DNA of 64,000 nt from Deltaproteobacteria bacterium (GTDB lineage: Bacteria; Myxococcota_A; UBA796; CAJQPC01), in assembly GCA_016717595.1 (NCBI GenBank), contig JADKFE010000021.1:37027-101026 (forward strand), read 5' to 3'. The translations under genes and the position numbers were made by a program. The notes below the pieces were generated by a model, which was given only the letters and a program-made list of their open reading frames with translations, ran no database searches and was not told where the DNA came from. Positions 33,362 through 42,097 of the stretch are shown piece after piece (position 1 is the stretch's first letter; every line of letters begins with the position of its first letter).

Positions 33362-34099
33362 TCAGGGTTGTAAGAACAGCGTCAGCCCCTGCTCCGGGGT
33401 GAGGCGCATCACGACCTGGTATCGGCCCGAGAGGCCCCGCTCGACGCGCCAGGACGACATCGCCGCGAGCAGGCAGGCGCTGAGCCCGGCCTCTCCGGTG
33501 GTGTCCAGGAGGATCTCCGGGGCGGCGATCTTGCCCTCGCGGGTGACGAACCGCACGGAGACGACGCCGCGCAGGTCCGCCGGGGCCACCCGGGCCTGGG
33601 CCTCGGCGTAACAAGCCTCCACAGACGCCCGGTTCTTCTTCATCAGGGCGGGCTCGTGGGGGTAGTCCATCGGCGTGAGCACCATGGTGTGCGCCACGAC
33701 GAAGGCCTCGTGGGTGTCGGCGCGGCTGTAGTCCATGGTCTTGAGGGCGTCGAGCACACACTCATCGAGGAGCGGGTCGCCGGAGGTGGTGGCCTTGATC
33801 TCGCCCCAGCGCACGATCCCGTCGCCGCCGAGCTGCAACATGACGTTGTAGAACGCGACCTGACGGGGGTCTCGCTTGAGCGCGTCTTTGTGGCAGGCGT
33901 TCACCCGGTCGTAGTTTTGTTTGATGACGGTGTCGATCCACACCTTCTGCGCGGCCGTGGCTGAAGGCGCGTTGGGGTATCGCGCGAGCTCTCCGGCGGT
34001 CTCGGGCGGGCCGGGATCACCCGCGTGGCCAAGCGGGCTCAGCGCGAGCGCCATTAGGCCGATCAACAGAGGCGGGAGCGAGGGGAGGAGAGTGCGCAT
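33362..34099 (-). CDS. Periplasmic protein with two AgmX/PglI-type domains
   Basis: A 245-residue exported protein (signal peptide ending LSPLGHA-GDP). Two related ~90-residue modules: RVNACHKDALKRDPRQVAFY with GDGIVRWGEI and DECVLDALKTMDYS, and SVEACYAEAQARVAPADLRG with VSVRFVTREGKI and SACLLAAMSSWRVERG. The pattern (x-V-x-x-C-Y, 'G-x-V', final Cys near a helix, then W/M) is that of the AgmX/PglI C-terminal and TonB-like domains common in Myxococcota. Two Cys per module may form disulfides. Convergent with rsgA (28 bp). Function unknown; the relatives take part in gliding and envelope complexes. Confidence 0.82.
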   Translation of the reverse strand: MRTLLPSLPPLLIGLMALALSPLGHAGDPGPPETAGELARYPNAPSATAAQKVWIDTVIKQNYDRVNACHKDALKRDPRQVAFYNVMLQLGGDGIVRWGEIKATTSGDPLLDECVLDALKTMDYSRADTHEAFVVAHTMVLTPMDYPHEPALMKKNRASVEACYAEAQARVAPADLRGVVSVRFVTREGKIAAPEILLDTTGEAGLSACLLAAMSSWRVERGLSGRYQVVMRLTPEQGLTLFLQP

Positions 34100-34194
34100 C
34101 GGGCTCCTTGGCGGCGGGCTCGCGGCGCGGCGCCTTCTGGTTTACTCTACACCCGGTCCCACCGAGTCATCCCCACCATGACGTCGCGCTCGCC

Positions 34195-35253
34195 ATGAAG
34201 CTCCTGATGGTCGCCCGCCGCTTCCCGCCGGACGTGCGCTCGGGCACAGAGACGGTGTTTCAGAGCTTGGTGGAGCGCGCCCAGAGCCGCCATGACGTGC
34301 GCCTCGTCGTCGGGTTTCGCCGCGATCGGGCCCTGGTGCCCCAGGACGCCGTCGCCGTCGATCTTCGTGGGCTCAGCACCGCGGCGGCGTGGGCGCGCCT
34401 GTGGTGGGCGGCTCGTCGTGAGGCGCGGCGGTTTAAGCCCGAGGCGTGCTTGGCGAACTCCATCGAGGCCCCGGCCATCGGCGCCCCGACGGTGTGTATC
34501 GTTCACGACCTCAACTTCGGCGTCGCCAGCCGCAGCGTGGGCGTGCGGGCGCGCGAGGTGTTCTACGCGCTCAAGAGCCGCGCCTTGGCCCAGGTCGTCG
34601 CCGTCTCTGACGCCACCCGGGATCACCTGATCTCCGTGGGTGTGCCGGCCAAGAAGATCACCGTGATCTCCAACGGCGTCGATCTGGAGCGGTTTAAGCC
34701 CTTCACCCGCCCTGACGACGGCCTCGTGCGTTTTGTGTACGCCGGGCGTATGCTCCCAAGCAAAGGGCAACACCTGGCCTTAGACGCCTTGGCCCGGCTG
34801 CCGGCCTCGCTGAAGGCCCGGGCGAGGCTCACCTTGGTGGGCGCCGCGGACGACCCGATCTTCGTCGATCAGCTCAAGCTCCAGGCCTGGGGGCAGCCCG
34901 TCGAGCTGCTCACCGATGTGGCCGACATCGCGCCCTATGTGCAGCAGGCCGACGTGGCGCTCTTCCCCACCTTGATGCGTGAGGGCTTCGGCTACACGGC
35001 GATCGAGGCGATGGCCTGCGGCAAACCCGTGATCTGGTCGGATCAACCGGCGATTCGGGAGGCGACGGCGGGCATCGGCCTGCCCGTGCCCCAGGGGGAC
35101 GTCGAGGCGATGCGGGCGGCGATGCGGCGCTTGATGGAGGATCCGGCCTTGGCGGCGTCGATCGGCGCCGAGGGCCGCAGGCTGGTGGAGGCGCGGTATG
35201 ACTGGGCCGCGGTGTGGGCGCGGTATGAGGCCCTCCTTCTGAGCCTACGATGA
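34195..35253 (+). CDS. GT4-family glycosyltransferase
   Basis: A 352-residue GT-B enzyme. Start taken at MKLLMVARRFPPDVRSGTET (the frame continues upstream, but this matches the family). Features: VVAVSDATRDHLISVGVPAK, ITVISNGVDLERFKPF, VRFVYAGRMLPSKGQHLAL, and EGFGYTAIEAMACGKPVIWS with the GT4 E-x7-E motif. Uses a nucleotide sugar to extend a glycan or lipid acceptor in the cytosol. First gene of a four-gene unit; ATGA overlap with the DUF362 gene. Likely role in cell-surface polysaccharide, but the acceptor is unknown. Confidence 0.92.
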   Translation: MKLLMVARRFPPDVRSGTETVFQSLVERAQSRHDVRLVVGFRRDRALVPQDAVAVDLRGLSTAAAWARLWWAARREARRFKPEACLANSIEAPAIGAPTVCIVHDLNFGVASRSVGVRAREVFYALKSRALAQVVAVSDATRDHLISVGVPAKKITVISNGVDLERFKPFTRPDDGLVRFVYAGRMLPSKGQHLALDALARLPASLKARARLTLVGAADDPIFVDQLKLQAWGQPVELLTDVADIAPYVQQADVALFPTLMREGFGYTAIEAMACGKPVIWSDQPAIREATAGIGLPVPQGDVEAMRAAMRRLMEDPALAASIGAEGRRLVEARYDWAAVWARYEALLLSLR

Positions 35254-36521
35254 GCGCTGGAACCGGGCTAAACTTGGGCATGCCCACGGCTCAACGACAT
35301 ACGCTCCGTCGGGGGGTGGTCGAGGTCTATGAGGCCTTCACCAACCGCGAGGTGAAGGCCACGATCGAGGCGATCCTCACGTCTTGGGCGCACAAGCTGC
35401 CCGACGATCACGCCGCCCGGGTGCTGATCAAGCCGAACCTCAACAACGACCTCATGGCGCTCACGGGAAACTCCGCCGATCTGCGGGTGTTGGCCTGTCT
35501 GATCGAGGGCCTGCTCAACCGTGGCTATCGCGACATCACCGTCGCCGACGGATCCAACGTCGGTGTGGATCGCCGCGACATCAACTCCATGCGCCGCCTG
35601 CGGGTGAGCGCCTTGGCCGAGCGTTACGGCGTGAAGGTGCTCGATCTGAACCGCCAGCCCGGCGTGCCCATCGCGCTACACGCCGGCGCGAGGCCCTTGG
35701 TGGCCACGCCGGTGATCGAGGCCGATCTGTTGATCTCCGTGCCCAAGGTGAAGACCCACTGCGAGGCCACGCTCTCCTGCGCGATGAAGAACTGGGTGGG
35801 CATCTGCCAGGGCCAACAAAAACGCCACATGCACATGGACCTGGGCCGCAACATCTTCGCGATCAACGAGGCCGTTGTGCCTCACTTGATCATCGTAGAC
35901 GGCCTCATCGGCATGGAGGGCAACGGCCCCGGAGACGGCGAGCCCTTTCGGCTTGGGCGCATCATGGCGTCTGACGACGCGGCGCTCAACGACCTCGTCG
36001 CGTGTCGGCTGGTGGACCTGCCTTGGCGGGAGGTGCCCTACCTCGTTCACGCCGAGCGCGCGGGCTGGTTTGGCCCAGAAGACGCCGCGGAGATTGAGCA
36101 GAAGGTGGCGGTGGTGAGGCCGATCAAACGGGCGCCGCCGCGCTCAAAGCTCGCCGAGCTCTCCGAGGCGCCGGCCTTGATGTGGCTCAAGCTCGCCGTG
36201 CGCCCCTTGGTGGAGAAGCCGGCGGTGAGCGAGGCCGCGTACCGCCTGCGCATCATCCAAGACGTCTACGACCGCGTAGACGACACGATCACCGACCTCA
36301 CCCGCGACGCCGATCGCTGCGGGGACTGCCGCCGCTGCGAAGACTTCTGCCCCACGTTCTTGCCGCTGGCGCAGATCGGCGCCTCGCCGCGGTCGTCGGA
36401 CTGCGTGCTGTGCCTCTATTGCTGGTGGGTCTGCCCCAAAGAGGCGATCACCCTCACCGGGCAGCTCAACCACCTCACGCGCCAGACGCAGCGCTACAAG
36501 ACCATCGTGGAGACGATTTGA
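35250..36521 (+). CDS. DUF362 protein fused to a two-cluster ferredoxin domain
   Basis: A 423-residue protein; ATG overlaps the glycosyltransferase stop (ATGA). Residues ~40-280 are DUF362: VLIKPNLNNDL, DITVADGSNVGVDRRDIN, DLLISVPKVKTHCEATLSCA with MKNWVGICQG, and IVDGLIGMEGNGPGDGEPF. The C-terminus carries two 4Fe-4S-like Cys sets, CGDCRRCEDFCP and CVLCLYCWWVCP. DUF362 proteins are redox proteins of largely unknown reaction. No signal peptide or membrane helix is seen, so cytosolic. Its place between a glycosyltransferase and an exported beta-propeller is unusual. Confidence 0.9.
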   Translation: MSAGTGLNLGMPTAQRHTLRRGVVEVYEAFTNREVKATIEAILTSWAHKLPDDHAARVLIKPNLNNDLMALTGNSADLRVLACLIEGLLNRGYRDITVADGSNVGVDRRDINSMRRLRVSALAERYGVKVLDLNRQPGVPIALHAGARPLVATPVIEADLLISVPKVKTHCEATLSCAMKNWVGICQGQQKRHMHMDLGRNIFAINEAVVPHLIIVDGLIGMEGNGPGDGEPFRLGRIMASDDAALNDLVACRLVDLPWREVPYLVHAERAGWFGPEDAAEIEQKVAVVRPIKRAPPRSKLAELSEAPALMWLKLAVRPLVEKPAVSEAAYRLRIIQDVYDRVDDTITDLTRDADRCGDCRRCEDFCPTFLPLAQIGASPRSSDCVLCLYCWWVCPKEAITLTGQLNHLTRQTQRYKTIVETI

Positions 36522-36523
36522 GC

Positions 36524-38501
36524 GTGATTCTGGCGGCGGTGGGGGCGTTTGGGCTTCTGGCTTGGGCTGAGGAGCCCGTCGCGGCGGCGCTCACGGCGGG
36601 GCATCTGCGCGCGGTGGCGGCCAGCGCCCGAGCGCCTCGCGGAGCTTGACGGGCCGCGGGACGCCCGGGTGTGGTGGGATGAGGGCCTCGTGGGGCCCGT
36701 GGACGTTGAGGTGGGCGTCGAGGGCCGCTTCAAGCGCGCCGCCAAGGACGCGACGCCCGGCGTGACGCTGAAGAAGGTGCCCGCCGGGGCCGTGGTGCGC
36801 CTGCGCGGCGCGAACGGCGCGCTGAGCGAGGCCGTGCCGGTGGTGTTCACCTTGAGCCCGGCGGGCCTCGCCCGGGTGGGGGCGCCGACGACGCTCTCAG
36901 GCGCGGAGGTCACCACCGTGGTGTCCGATGAGGCCGGGGCCTGGGTGGGCTCTTGGGGCGGCGGCCTCGCCCGGGTGAGCCACAGCGACGTGACCGTGTG
37001 GAGCTGGGGTCGCGCCGAGGGCCTGCCTTCAGAGGTCGTCTTGAGCGTCGCCATCGACGGGGATCGCCTGTGGATCGGCACGGCGGCGGGCCTGGCCCTG
37101 GCCGATGGCGACGGCGTGATCCGGGTGTGGGACGCCGCCGATGGCCTCGTGGACCCTTGGGTGTACGCCGTGGCCCCAGACGGCGCGGGCGGGGCGTGGG
37201 TCGGCACAGACCGCGGCCTCGCGCGCGTCGACGCCGCTGGGGGCCTCACGCTCAGCGCCGAGGACGCCCCGGTGCTCTCTTTGGTGGTCACCCCCGAGGG
37301 GCAGGGCTACGCCGGGGGCGCGGGCCTCATGCGCCTGCCCGTGGGCGACGTGGTCCCCGGGATGGACGTCGACCTCAACGTGCTCGACCTTGACGTCGGC
37401 GCTGAAGGCCTGAGCGTCGCCACCGAGACCGAGGGGCTCCTCCATCTCTCCCAAGGGTTGTTGACGCCGATCTGGCGCCCGGCGGGGGGCGCGGTGTTTG
37501 GCCTCGCCCGCGCGGGCTCGACGCTCTTCGCCGCCGCCGGGACCGCCGGGCTGATCGCCGTGGACGACGTGATGGGCCCCAAACACGCCTGGGGCGCTGC
37601 GGAGGGCCTGCCCAACGGCGCCGTGCTCTCCGTCGCGCTGGGGCCGCCGGGGTCTTTGTGGGTGGGCACCGCTGAGGGCCTGGCGCTCTTTCGGGTCGCC
37701 ACCCAGCACGCGGTGGTGTGGCCCGCGCCGCCGCTGCCCGCGGGTCGCGCCGCCAGCGCGCTCCTCGCCGGGGACGACTGGGTGATCGTCGGCGGGGATC
37801 ACGGCCTCGGCGCGGTGGGCGACCTGCCCCGGGGCTGGGAGTCCTTGCTGATGGTGCCGGGCCCGGTGATCGCCTTGGCCCAGGATGGCCCCTGGCTCTA
37901 CGTCGTCACCCAAGCGGGGGTGTGGCGGGCCGGTCGTCGTGAGGCGCCGAGGCGCTGGAGCCTTCCCGCCGAGGCCCATCACGCCGTGTTCTCCGCGGGG
38001 AGCCTGTGGGTCGGGGGGCCCAAGGGGCTCTACCGCCTTGATCTTGGCCAAGATCGCCTCGTGCCTGGCCCGGCGCGGGAGCCCGTGCGGGCGATGTCGG
38101 CCGACGGCCTGGGCGTGCTGTGGGTGGCCATCGGCGAGCGTGTGATCGCGGTGGGGGGCAACGGCGAGCGTTTTGATCTGCCGGGCAGCCACCCCGCCGA
38201 GGATCTCCTCGCCACGAACGATCGCCTCTACGCGCTGCACGACGGCGCGGTGAGCGCGATCCACCGGGGCAGCGGCGAGGTGGCCGCCACCTGGCGCCTC
38301 GACGCGCCGCTCGTGTCTTTGGGAGGCTCCGCCGAGCGGCCCTTGGGGATCACCAGCGCCGGGGCGGTGGTGGCCTTGGGAGAAGGGGACGCGCCAGAGG
38401 CCTTGGAGCCGCTATGCGACGCGCCAACTGAGGTCGTCGTGGACGGTGAGGGGCGGGTGTGGTCTTACGGCCCGTTGGGGGCCTGCGCGCTTGGGCGTTG
38501 A
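36524..38501 (+). CDS. Periplasmic beta-propeller (two-component-propeller type), apparent frameshift
   Basis: GTG at 36524 (or TTG at 36518, overlapping the previous stop) opens a signal peptide VILAAVGAFGLLAWA-EEP. The frame is lost at three C at 36627-36629, one base too many; removing it gives AASAERLAELDGPRDARVWW and an open frame to 38501, ~658 residues. The body is built of repeated blades: DEAGAWVGSWGGGLARVSH, DGDRLWIGTAAGLALADGDG, GAGGAWVGTDRGLARVDAAG, PGSLWVGTAEGLALFRV, the W-V/I-G-T-x-x-G-L pattern of Reg_prop propellers. No kinase or output domain follows, so it is a free periplasmic propeller, presumably a binding module. Confidence 0.82.
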
Positions 38502-38549
38502 TCCCAACGCGCATCGGCGTGGCGCTCGGGTTAGTCTTGACGGAGAGGT

Positions 38550-39242
38550 GTGTCGGTGAAGCGTCTGATCTCCCTGGTCGTGCCTGCGGTGCTCTTAGCT
38601 GCGTTGGTCGTGCCCTCTCCGCTGGTGGCCCCGGCCATCGCCGCAGAGGACGCGCCGCTCACCCCCACCAGCGTCATCGCCGACACGGTGCGCGCCCATC
38701 GCCTCATGCGCTCGTTCGCCGTCGACTTCACCTACTCCCAGATCGACAACCTCCAGGCCGAGGTTGAGCAGGGCTCCGCGTACTTCCGCGGGGGCCGCTT
38801 CCGCATCTCGTACGAAGACATCGACTGGTACAACAACGGTCGGTACGTCTGGGAGCACTACCGCCTGGTCAACCGCGTCTTCATCCGCGACGCCGCCCCC
38901 AGCGCCTATTGGGATCTTGACCGGGTGCTCTGGTACGACTGGACTCTGGCCGAGGCCACGGAGCTTGTGCCCGAGTCCGAGTCTTGGCACGTCACCGTCG
39001 TCGTGAACGATCCCAACGTCGATCTGTTCCGGGCGGAGCTCTGGGTGAGCATGGAGACCAAGCTCATCGACCGCGCGATCCTCTACGACCGCAAGGGTGT
39101 GCGCCACTCCTACGATCTCGCCGAGTATGATCGCCGTCGCACCCCCCTCAACATCTACACCTTCTCCGTGCGTAAAAACCCCGACACGGAGCTCCTGCCG
39201 CTAACGGCAGAGCCCTACTTCGAGGCCGAGATTCAGGAGTGA
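38550..39242 (+). CDS. LolA-like outer-membrane lipoprotein carrier family protein
   Basis: A 230-residue exported protein (GTG start; signal peptide ending VAPAIA-AED). The LolA-type half barrel is suggested by MRSFAVDFTYSQIDNLQAEV, GSAYFRGGRFRISYED, RYVWEHYRLVNRVFIRD and WHVTVVVNDPNVDLFRAELW, then WVSMETKLIDRAILYD. LolA carries lipoproteins, and relatives carry other lipids across the periplasm. It ends a four-gene unit (48 bp after the propeller) and is convergent with the WecG-type gene. Whether it is the housekeeping LolA or a specialised paralogue is unclear; sequence identity to E. coli LolA looks low. Confidence 0.78.
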   Translation: MSVKRLISLVVPAVLLAALVVPSPLVAPAIAAEDAPLTPTSVIADTVRAHRLMRSFAVDFTYSQIDNLQAEVEQGSAYFRGGRFRISYEDIDWYNNGRYVWEHYRLVNRVFIRDAAPSAYWDLDRVLWYDWTLAEATELVPESESWHVTVVVNDPNVDLFRAELWVSMETKLIDRAILYDRKGVRHSYDLAEYDRRRTPLNIYTFSVRKNPDTELLPLTAEPYFEAEIQE

Positions 39243-39249
39243 GGTGGGC

Positions 39250-39987
39250 CTAACGCCGGGCCCGCTCAAGCAGCACCCGGCTCAAGAAGCGCGGGTTGCC
39301 GACGAGGTAACGCCGCCAGAGCCGCCGGGGCTCGGTGACGAGCCGGGCGAGCCACTCCAGGTTGTGCTCGTACAAGAAGGCTGGGCCCCGGGAGACCTCA
39401 CCGGAGACAAAGTCCGCCGTGGCGCCGAGGCACCACAAGACCGGCGCCTGCAGGGCGGGCCGCCAACGCGCCGCCCAGCGCTCTTGAATCGGAGTGCCCA
39501 TGCCCACGAGCACGATCTGCGGGGCGTAGGCGTTCACCGCGTCGATGAGCGATGGGGTCTCGGCCTCGGGGGTGAAGCCGTGCCAGCCCTGAATCTCTAA
39601 GGCCGGGTGGCGCTCGCGCAGCGCGGCGGCGGCGCGCTCGGTGACGCCTGGGGCCCCGCCGATCCAGGCCACGCGCCAGCGCCCCTCGGCGCGGGCGGCC
39701 AAGGACCAGATCCAGTCCGCGCCGGTCATTCGTGCGGGCAACGACTCGCCGAGGAGCCGCGCGCCCAGCACCACGCCGCTGCCGTCGCAGTAACAGAGCT
39801 GAATGGTCTGCAAGAACCGCGTCAGCTCGGGATCGTCGGCGGCGATGTTCGCGACGTGTACGTTGAGATAGCTCACCGTGACCGGCGCGCCGCGGTCAAT
39901 AAAACCCTCGACGGCGTCGAGCAGGCCCGGCAGATCGAGGGAGTCTACGGGCAGGCCGAGCACCCGCACCCGCCCGTCGCCGCTCAT
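39250..39987 (-). CDS. WecG/TagA/CpsF-family glycosyltransferase
   Basis: A 245-residue GT26 enzyme. VSYLNVHVANIAADDPE at the N-terminus, CDGSGVVLGARLLG around 85-98, VGMGTPIQERWAARWRP, and the C-terminal NLEWLARLVTEPRRLWRRYL with VGNPRFL are the family signatures. It adds a hexosamine or uronate-derived sugar to a lipid-linked intermediate during surface-polymer assembly. ATGA overlap with the upstream lipoprotein gene. With the divergent exporter and phosphoglycosyltransferase genes it forms the polysaccharide locus. Confidence 0.93.
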   Translation of the reverse strand: MSGDGRVRVLGLPVDSLDLPGLLDAVEGFIDRGAPVTVSYLNVHVANIAADDPELTRFLQTIQLCYCDGSGVVLGARLLGESLPARMTGADWIWSLAARAEGRWRVAWIGGAPGVTERAAAALRERHPALEIQGWHGFTPEAETPSLIDAVNAYAPQIVLVGMGTPIQERWAARWRPALQAPVLWCLGATADFVSGEVSRGPAFLYEHNLEWLARLVTEPRRLWRRYLVGNPRFLSRVLLERARR

Positions 39988-41240
39988 ATGGGGTAGCCCG
40001 CCCCGATGATCCAGTAGCCGCCCACCACGCGGGACTCGCTGTTGTCCGTGGGCAACACGCTCGTGCCGCCCTCGGACACGGCGCCGACGAGGATGTAGAG
40101 GATGCCGGAGGTGGGCCAGGCTGATGAGAACAGGCTCGCGGGCACGGTGAAGTCGCCGTCGTTGTTCAGCCAGCAGGTGACCTCGTTCACGATGGAGTCG
40201 GTGTCGAGCTCACCGTCGCGGCTGAGGAGGAGGTCGAGGAGGATGTAGTCGGCGCTGCCGCCGCCCGACCACTGAAACCGCAGGCTCGAGCGGCTCACGT
40301 TCGGCGGGGTGCTGCTGTTGATCTTGGGCGAGGACAGGGTGATCGCGCTCGGCGTCGTGGCCAAGCTCGCCATCGTGAACTCAGGGTAAGACGTTGAGGT
40401 GACCGTCTCTAGGCTGTAGGTCGAGCTCTCTTTGTAGTCAGCGGTGACCAGATCCGCGCCCCACTGCAAGCCCACGGAGTCCCAGGCCAAGGGGATCGTG
40501 CGGCTGCCGACCTTCATGTTCACCGACGAGACGCCGAGATCGTAGACCGAGAACGAGATCGAGCTGCTGAAGTTGGAGACGCAGCTATCGGCGGAGTTGG
40601 CGAAGAACTCCCAATAGTGGGCGTCCACCGGGTCTACCAAGCTCACCCAGGCGCTGCCGTAGGGCGTGGCGCCGCTCCCCCAATAGCTGCCCTGGTACAC
40701 GTTCCAGTCGATGCTGCCCAGAAGCCCGGCTTTGCCTTTGGCGTCGGGGAACAGGTAGAAGCCCGTGGTGAGCTTGTCGGTGCCGCCAGAGGTGGTGACC
40801 GAGACGTCGACGTAGCCCGTCTCGCTGGACTTGGGGCTGGTGACGGTGATGGTGGAGGAGGTGGAGCTGACCACCGTGGCCGCCGTCGAGCCGAGCTTCA
40901 CCGTGGGGGAGCCTTCAAAGTTGCTGCCGGTGATCACGATCTGCGCGCCGCCGCCGTTGCTGCCGTACTCAGGGATCACCCCGGTCACGCTTGGGGGATC
41001 GGCGTCTGAGTCAGAGTCGGCGTCTGAGTCGGAGTCCGCGTCGCTGTCGCCATCTGCGTCCGCGTCGGTGTCTCCATCGGCGTCTGCGTCGGCATCAGCG
41101 TCGCCCTCGGCGGAGGAGTCGATCGGCCCGGTGTCATCGCCCTTTAACGGATCGTCGCTGAGGGTCTCTAAGCCTGTGCAGGCCGTGAATCCGGCCAAAG
41201 AGGTCACCAGGAGGAGCAGGGGCAGGTGTTTCAGCGTCAT
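39984..41240 (-). CDS. IPT/TIG-domain lipoprotein with Asp-rich linker
   Basis: A 418-residue lipoprotein (LVTSLAGFTAC-TG). A linker of Asp-Ala/Asp-Ser/Asp-Gly repeats spans about residues 43-82. An IPT/TIG Ig-like domain follows (GVIPEYGSNGGGAQIVITGS, NFEGSPTVKLGSTAATVV). The rest is Ser/Thr-rich and beta-like, with few Cys. It may be a surface adhesin or matrix protein. Its stop overlaps wecG-like start by ATGA. The Asp repeat is coding, not a DNA repeat element. Confidence 0.85.
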   Translation of the reverse strand: MTLKHLPLLLLVTSLAGFTACTGLETLSDDPLKGDDTGPIDSSAEGDADADADADGDTDADADGDSDADSDSDADSDSDADPPSVTGVIPEYGSNGGGAQIVITGSNFEGSPTVKLGSTAATVVSSTSSTITVTSPKSSETGYVDVSVTTSGGTDKLTTGFYLFPDAKGKAGLLGSIDWNVYQGSYWGSGATPYGSAWVSLVDPVDAHYWEFFANSADSCVSNFSSSISFSVYDLGVSSVNMKVGSRTIPLAWDSVGLQWGADLVTADYKESSTYSLETVTSTSYPEFTMASLATTPSAITLSSPKINSSTPPNVSRSSLRFQWSGGGSADYILLDLLLSRDGELDTDSIVNEVTCWLNNDGDFTVPASLFSSAWPTSGILYILVGAVSEGGTSVLPTDNSESRVVGGYWIIGAGYPI

Positions 41241-41348
41241 GGGGTACTCCTAGCCTTGACCAATCAGTATATCGCCGTTTCCGGGGCCGATCTGCTGCCT
41301 CGCCCACTCGGTTGACTTCTGTTCATTCCGAAGCTACGGCTTGTCATC

Positions 41349-42089
41349 GTGAAGACTCTCCAAGCCCTCATCCTCAGCCTCCTCGCCACCCTCGTCGTCG
41401 CCTGCGCGTCGAAGAAGGTGGAGCCGCCTCCCAACGTCAGCGAGGCTCCTGAGGAGTTTCGGGTGCCCGCGCCCCAAGACTTCCAGTTTGGGCCTGGGGA
41501 CGTGATCGAGCTCAAGGTGTTCCGCGCCCCTGAGCTCGACGCGGAGCTGCAGATCGCCCCCGACGGCACCATCGCCCTGCCGATGGTCGGGCGGGTGAAC
41601 GTCTCTGGAAAGACCTACCCTGAGCTCGTGCGCTCCATCGAGTACAGCATCGGCCAGTTCTACGTGAACCCGTCGGTCTCCGTGAACATCGTCGAGGTCT
41701 CGAACCAGAAGGTGCTCGTGCTCGGTGAGGTGCGCAGCCCGGCGGTGCTTCAGATCGAGAGTGATCTCTCGATCTTAGAGGCGCTCACCCGCACCGGCGG
41801 CATCAACCCCGACGCCCGCACCGACAACGTGCTCCTCGTGCGCGGCGGGGTCGAGACGCCGGAGCTCTACCTGATCAACGTCGAGGCCATCTACGGTCGC
41901 GGCGACTTCTCTCAGATGGTGTACCTGCAGCGCGGCGACATCGTCGTGGTGCCCACCCGCACCATCGTGAACGTCGAGCGCTTCTTTAAGCGCGTGCAGT
42001 CTCTGCTCGCCCCCTTCGTCTCGGGGTCCGCGATCTACCGCAACGCGATCATCGGCGGCGCCCAAGGCACCTCGGTGGTCATCCAGTAG
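41349..42089 (+). CDS. Polysaccharide export lipoprotein (Wza/KpsD family)
   Basis: A 246-residue lipoprotein (LATLVVAC-ASKK). A poly-export domain (FQFGPGDVIELKVFRAPELD, GTIALPMVGRVNVSGKTYPE) is followed by one SLBB domain (KVLVLGEVRSPAVLQIESDL, SILEALTRTGGIN) and LQRGDIVVVPTRT. Shorter than Wza (~380), as in many single-SLBB exporters. It forms the periplasmic/outer-membrane channel for exopolysaccharide. GTG start; 8 bp before the phosphoglycosyltransferase gene. The 108-bp divergent intergenic region contains TTGACT near 41311 without a convincing -10. Confidence 0.93.
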   Translation: MKTLQALILSLLATLVVACASKKVEPPPNVSEAPEEFRVPAPQDFQFGPGDVIELKVFRAPELDAELQIAPDGTIALPMVGRVNVSGKTYPELVRSIEYSIGQFYVNPSVSVNIVEVSNQKVLVLGEVRSPAVLQIESDLSILEALTRTGGINPDARTDNVLLVRGGVETPELYLINVEAIYGRGDFSQMVYLQRGDIVVVPTRTIVNVERFFKRVQSLLAPFVSGSAIYRNAIIGGAQGTSVVIQ

Positions 42090-42097
42090 GCTTGGGG

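Noticed and set aside
40990..41115. Repetitive stretch in the IPT lipoprotein gene
   Set aside because: Encodes Asp-Ala/Asp-Ser/Asp-Gly linker in frame; not a DNA repeat element.
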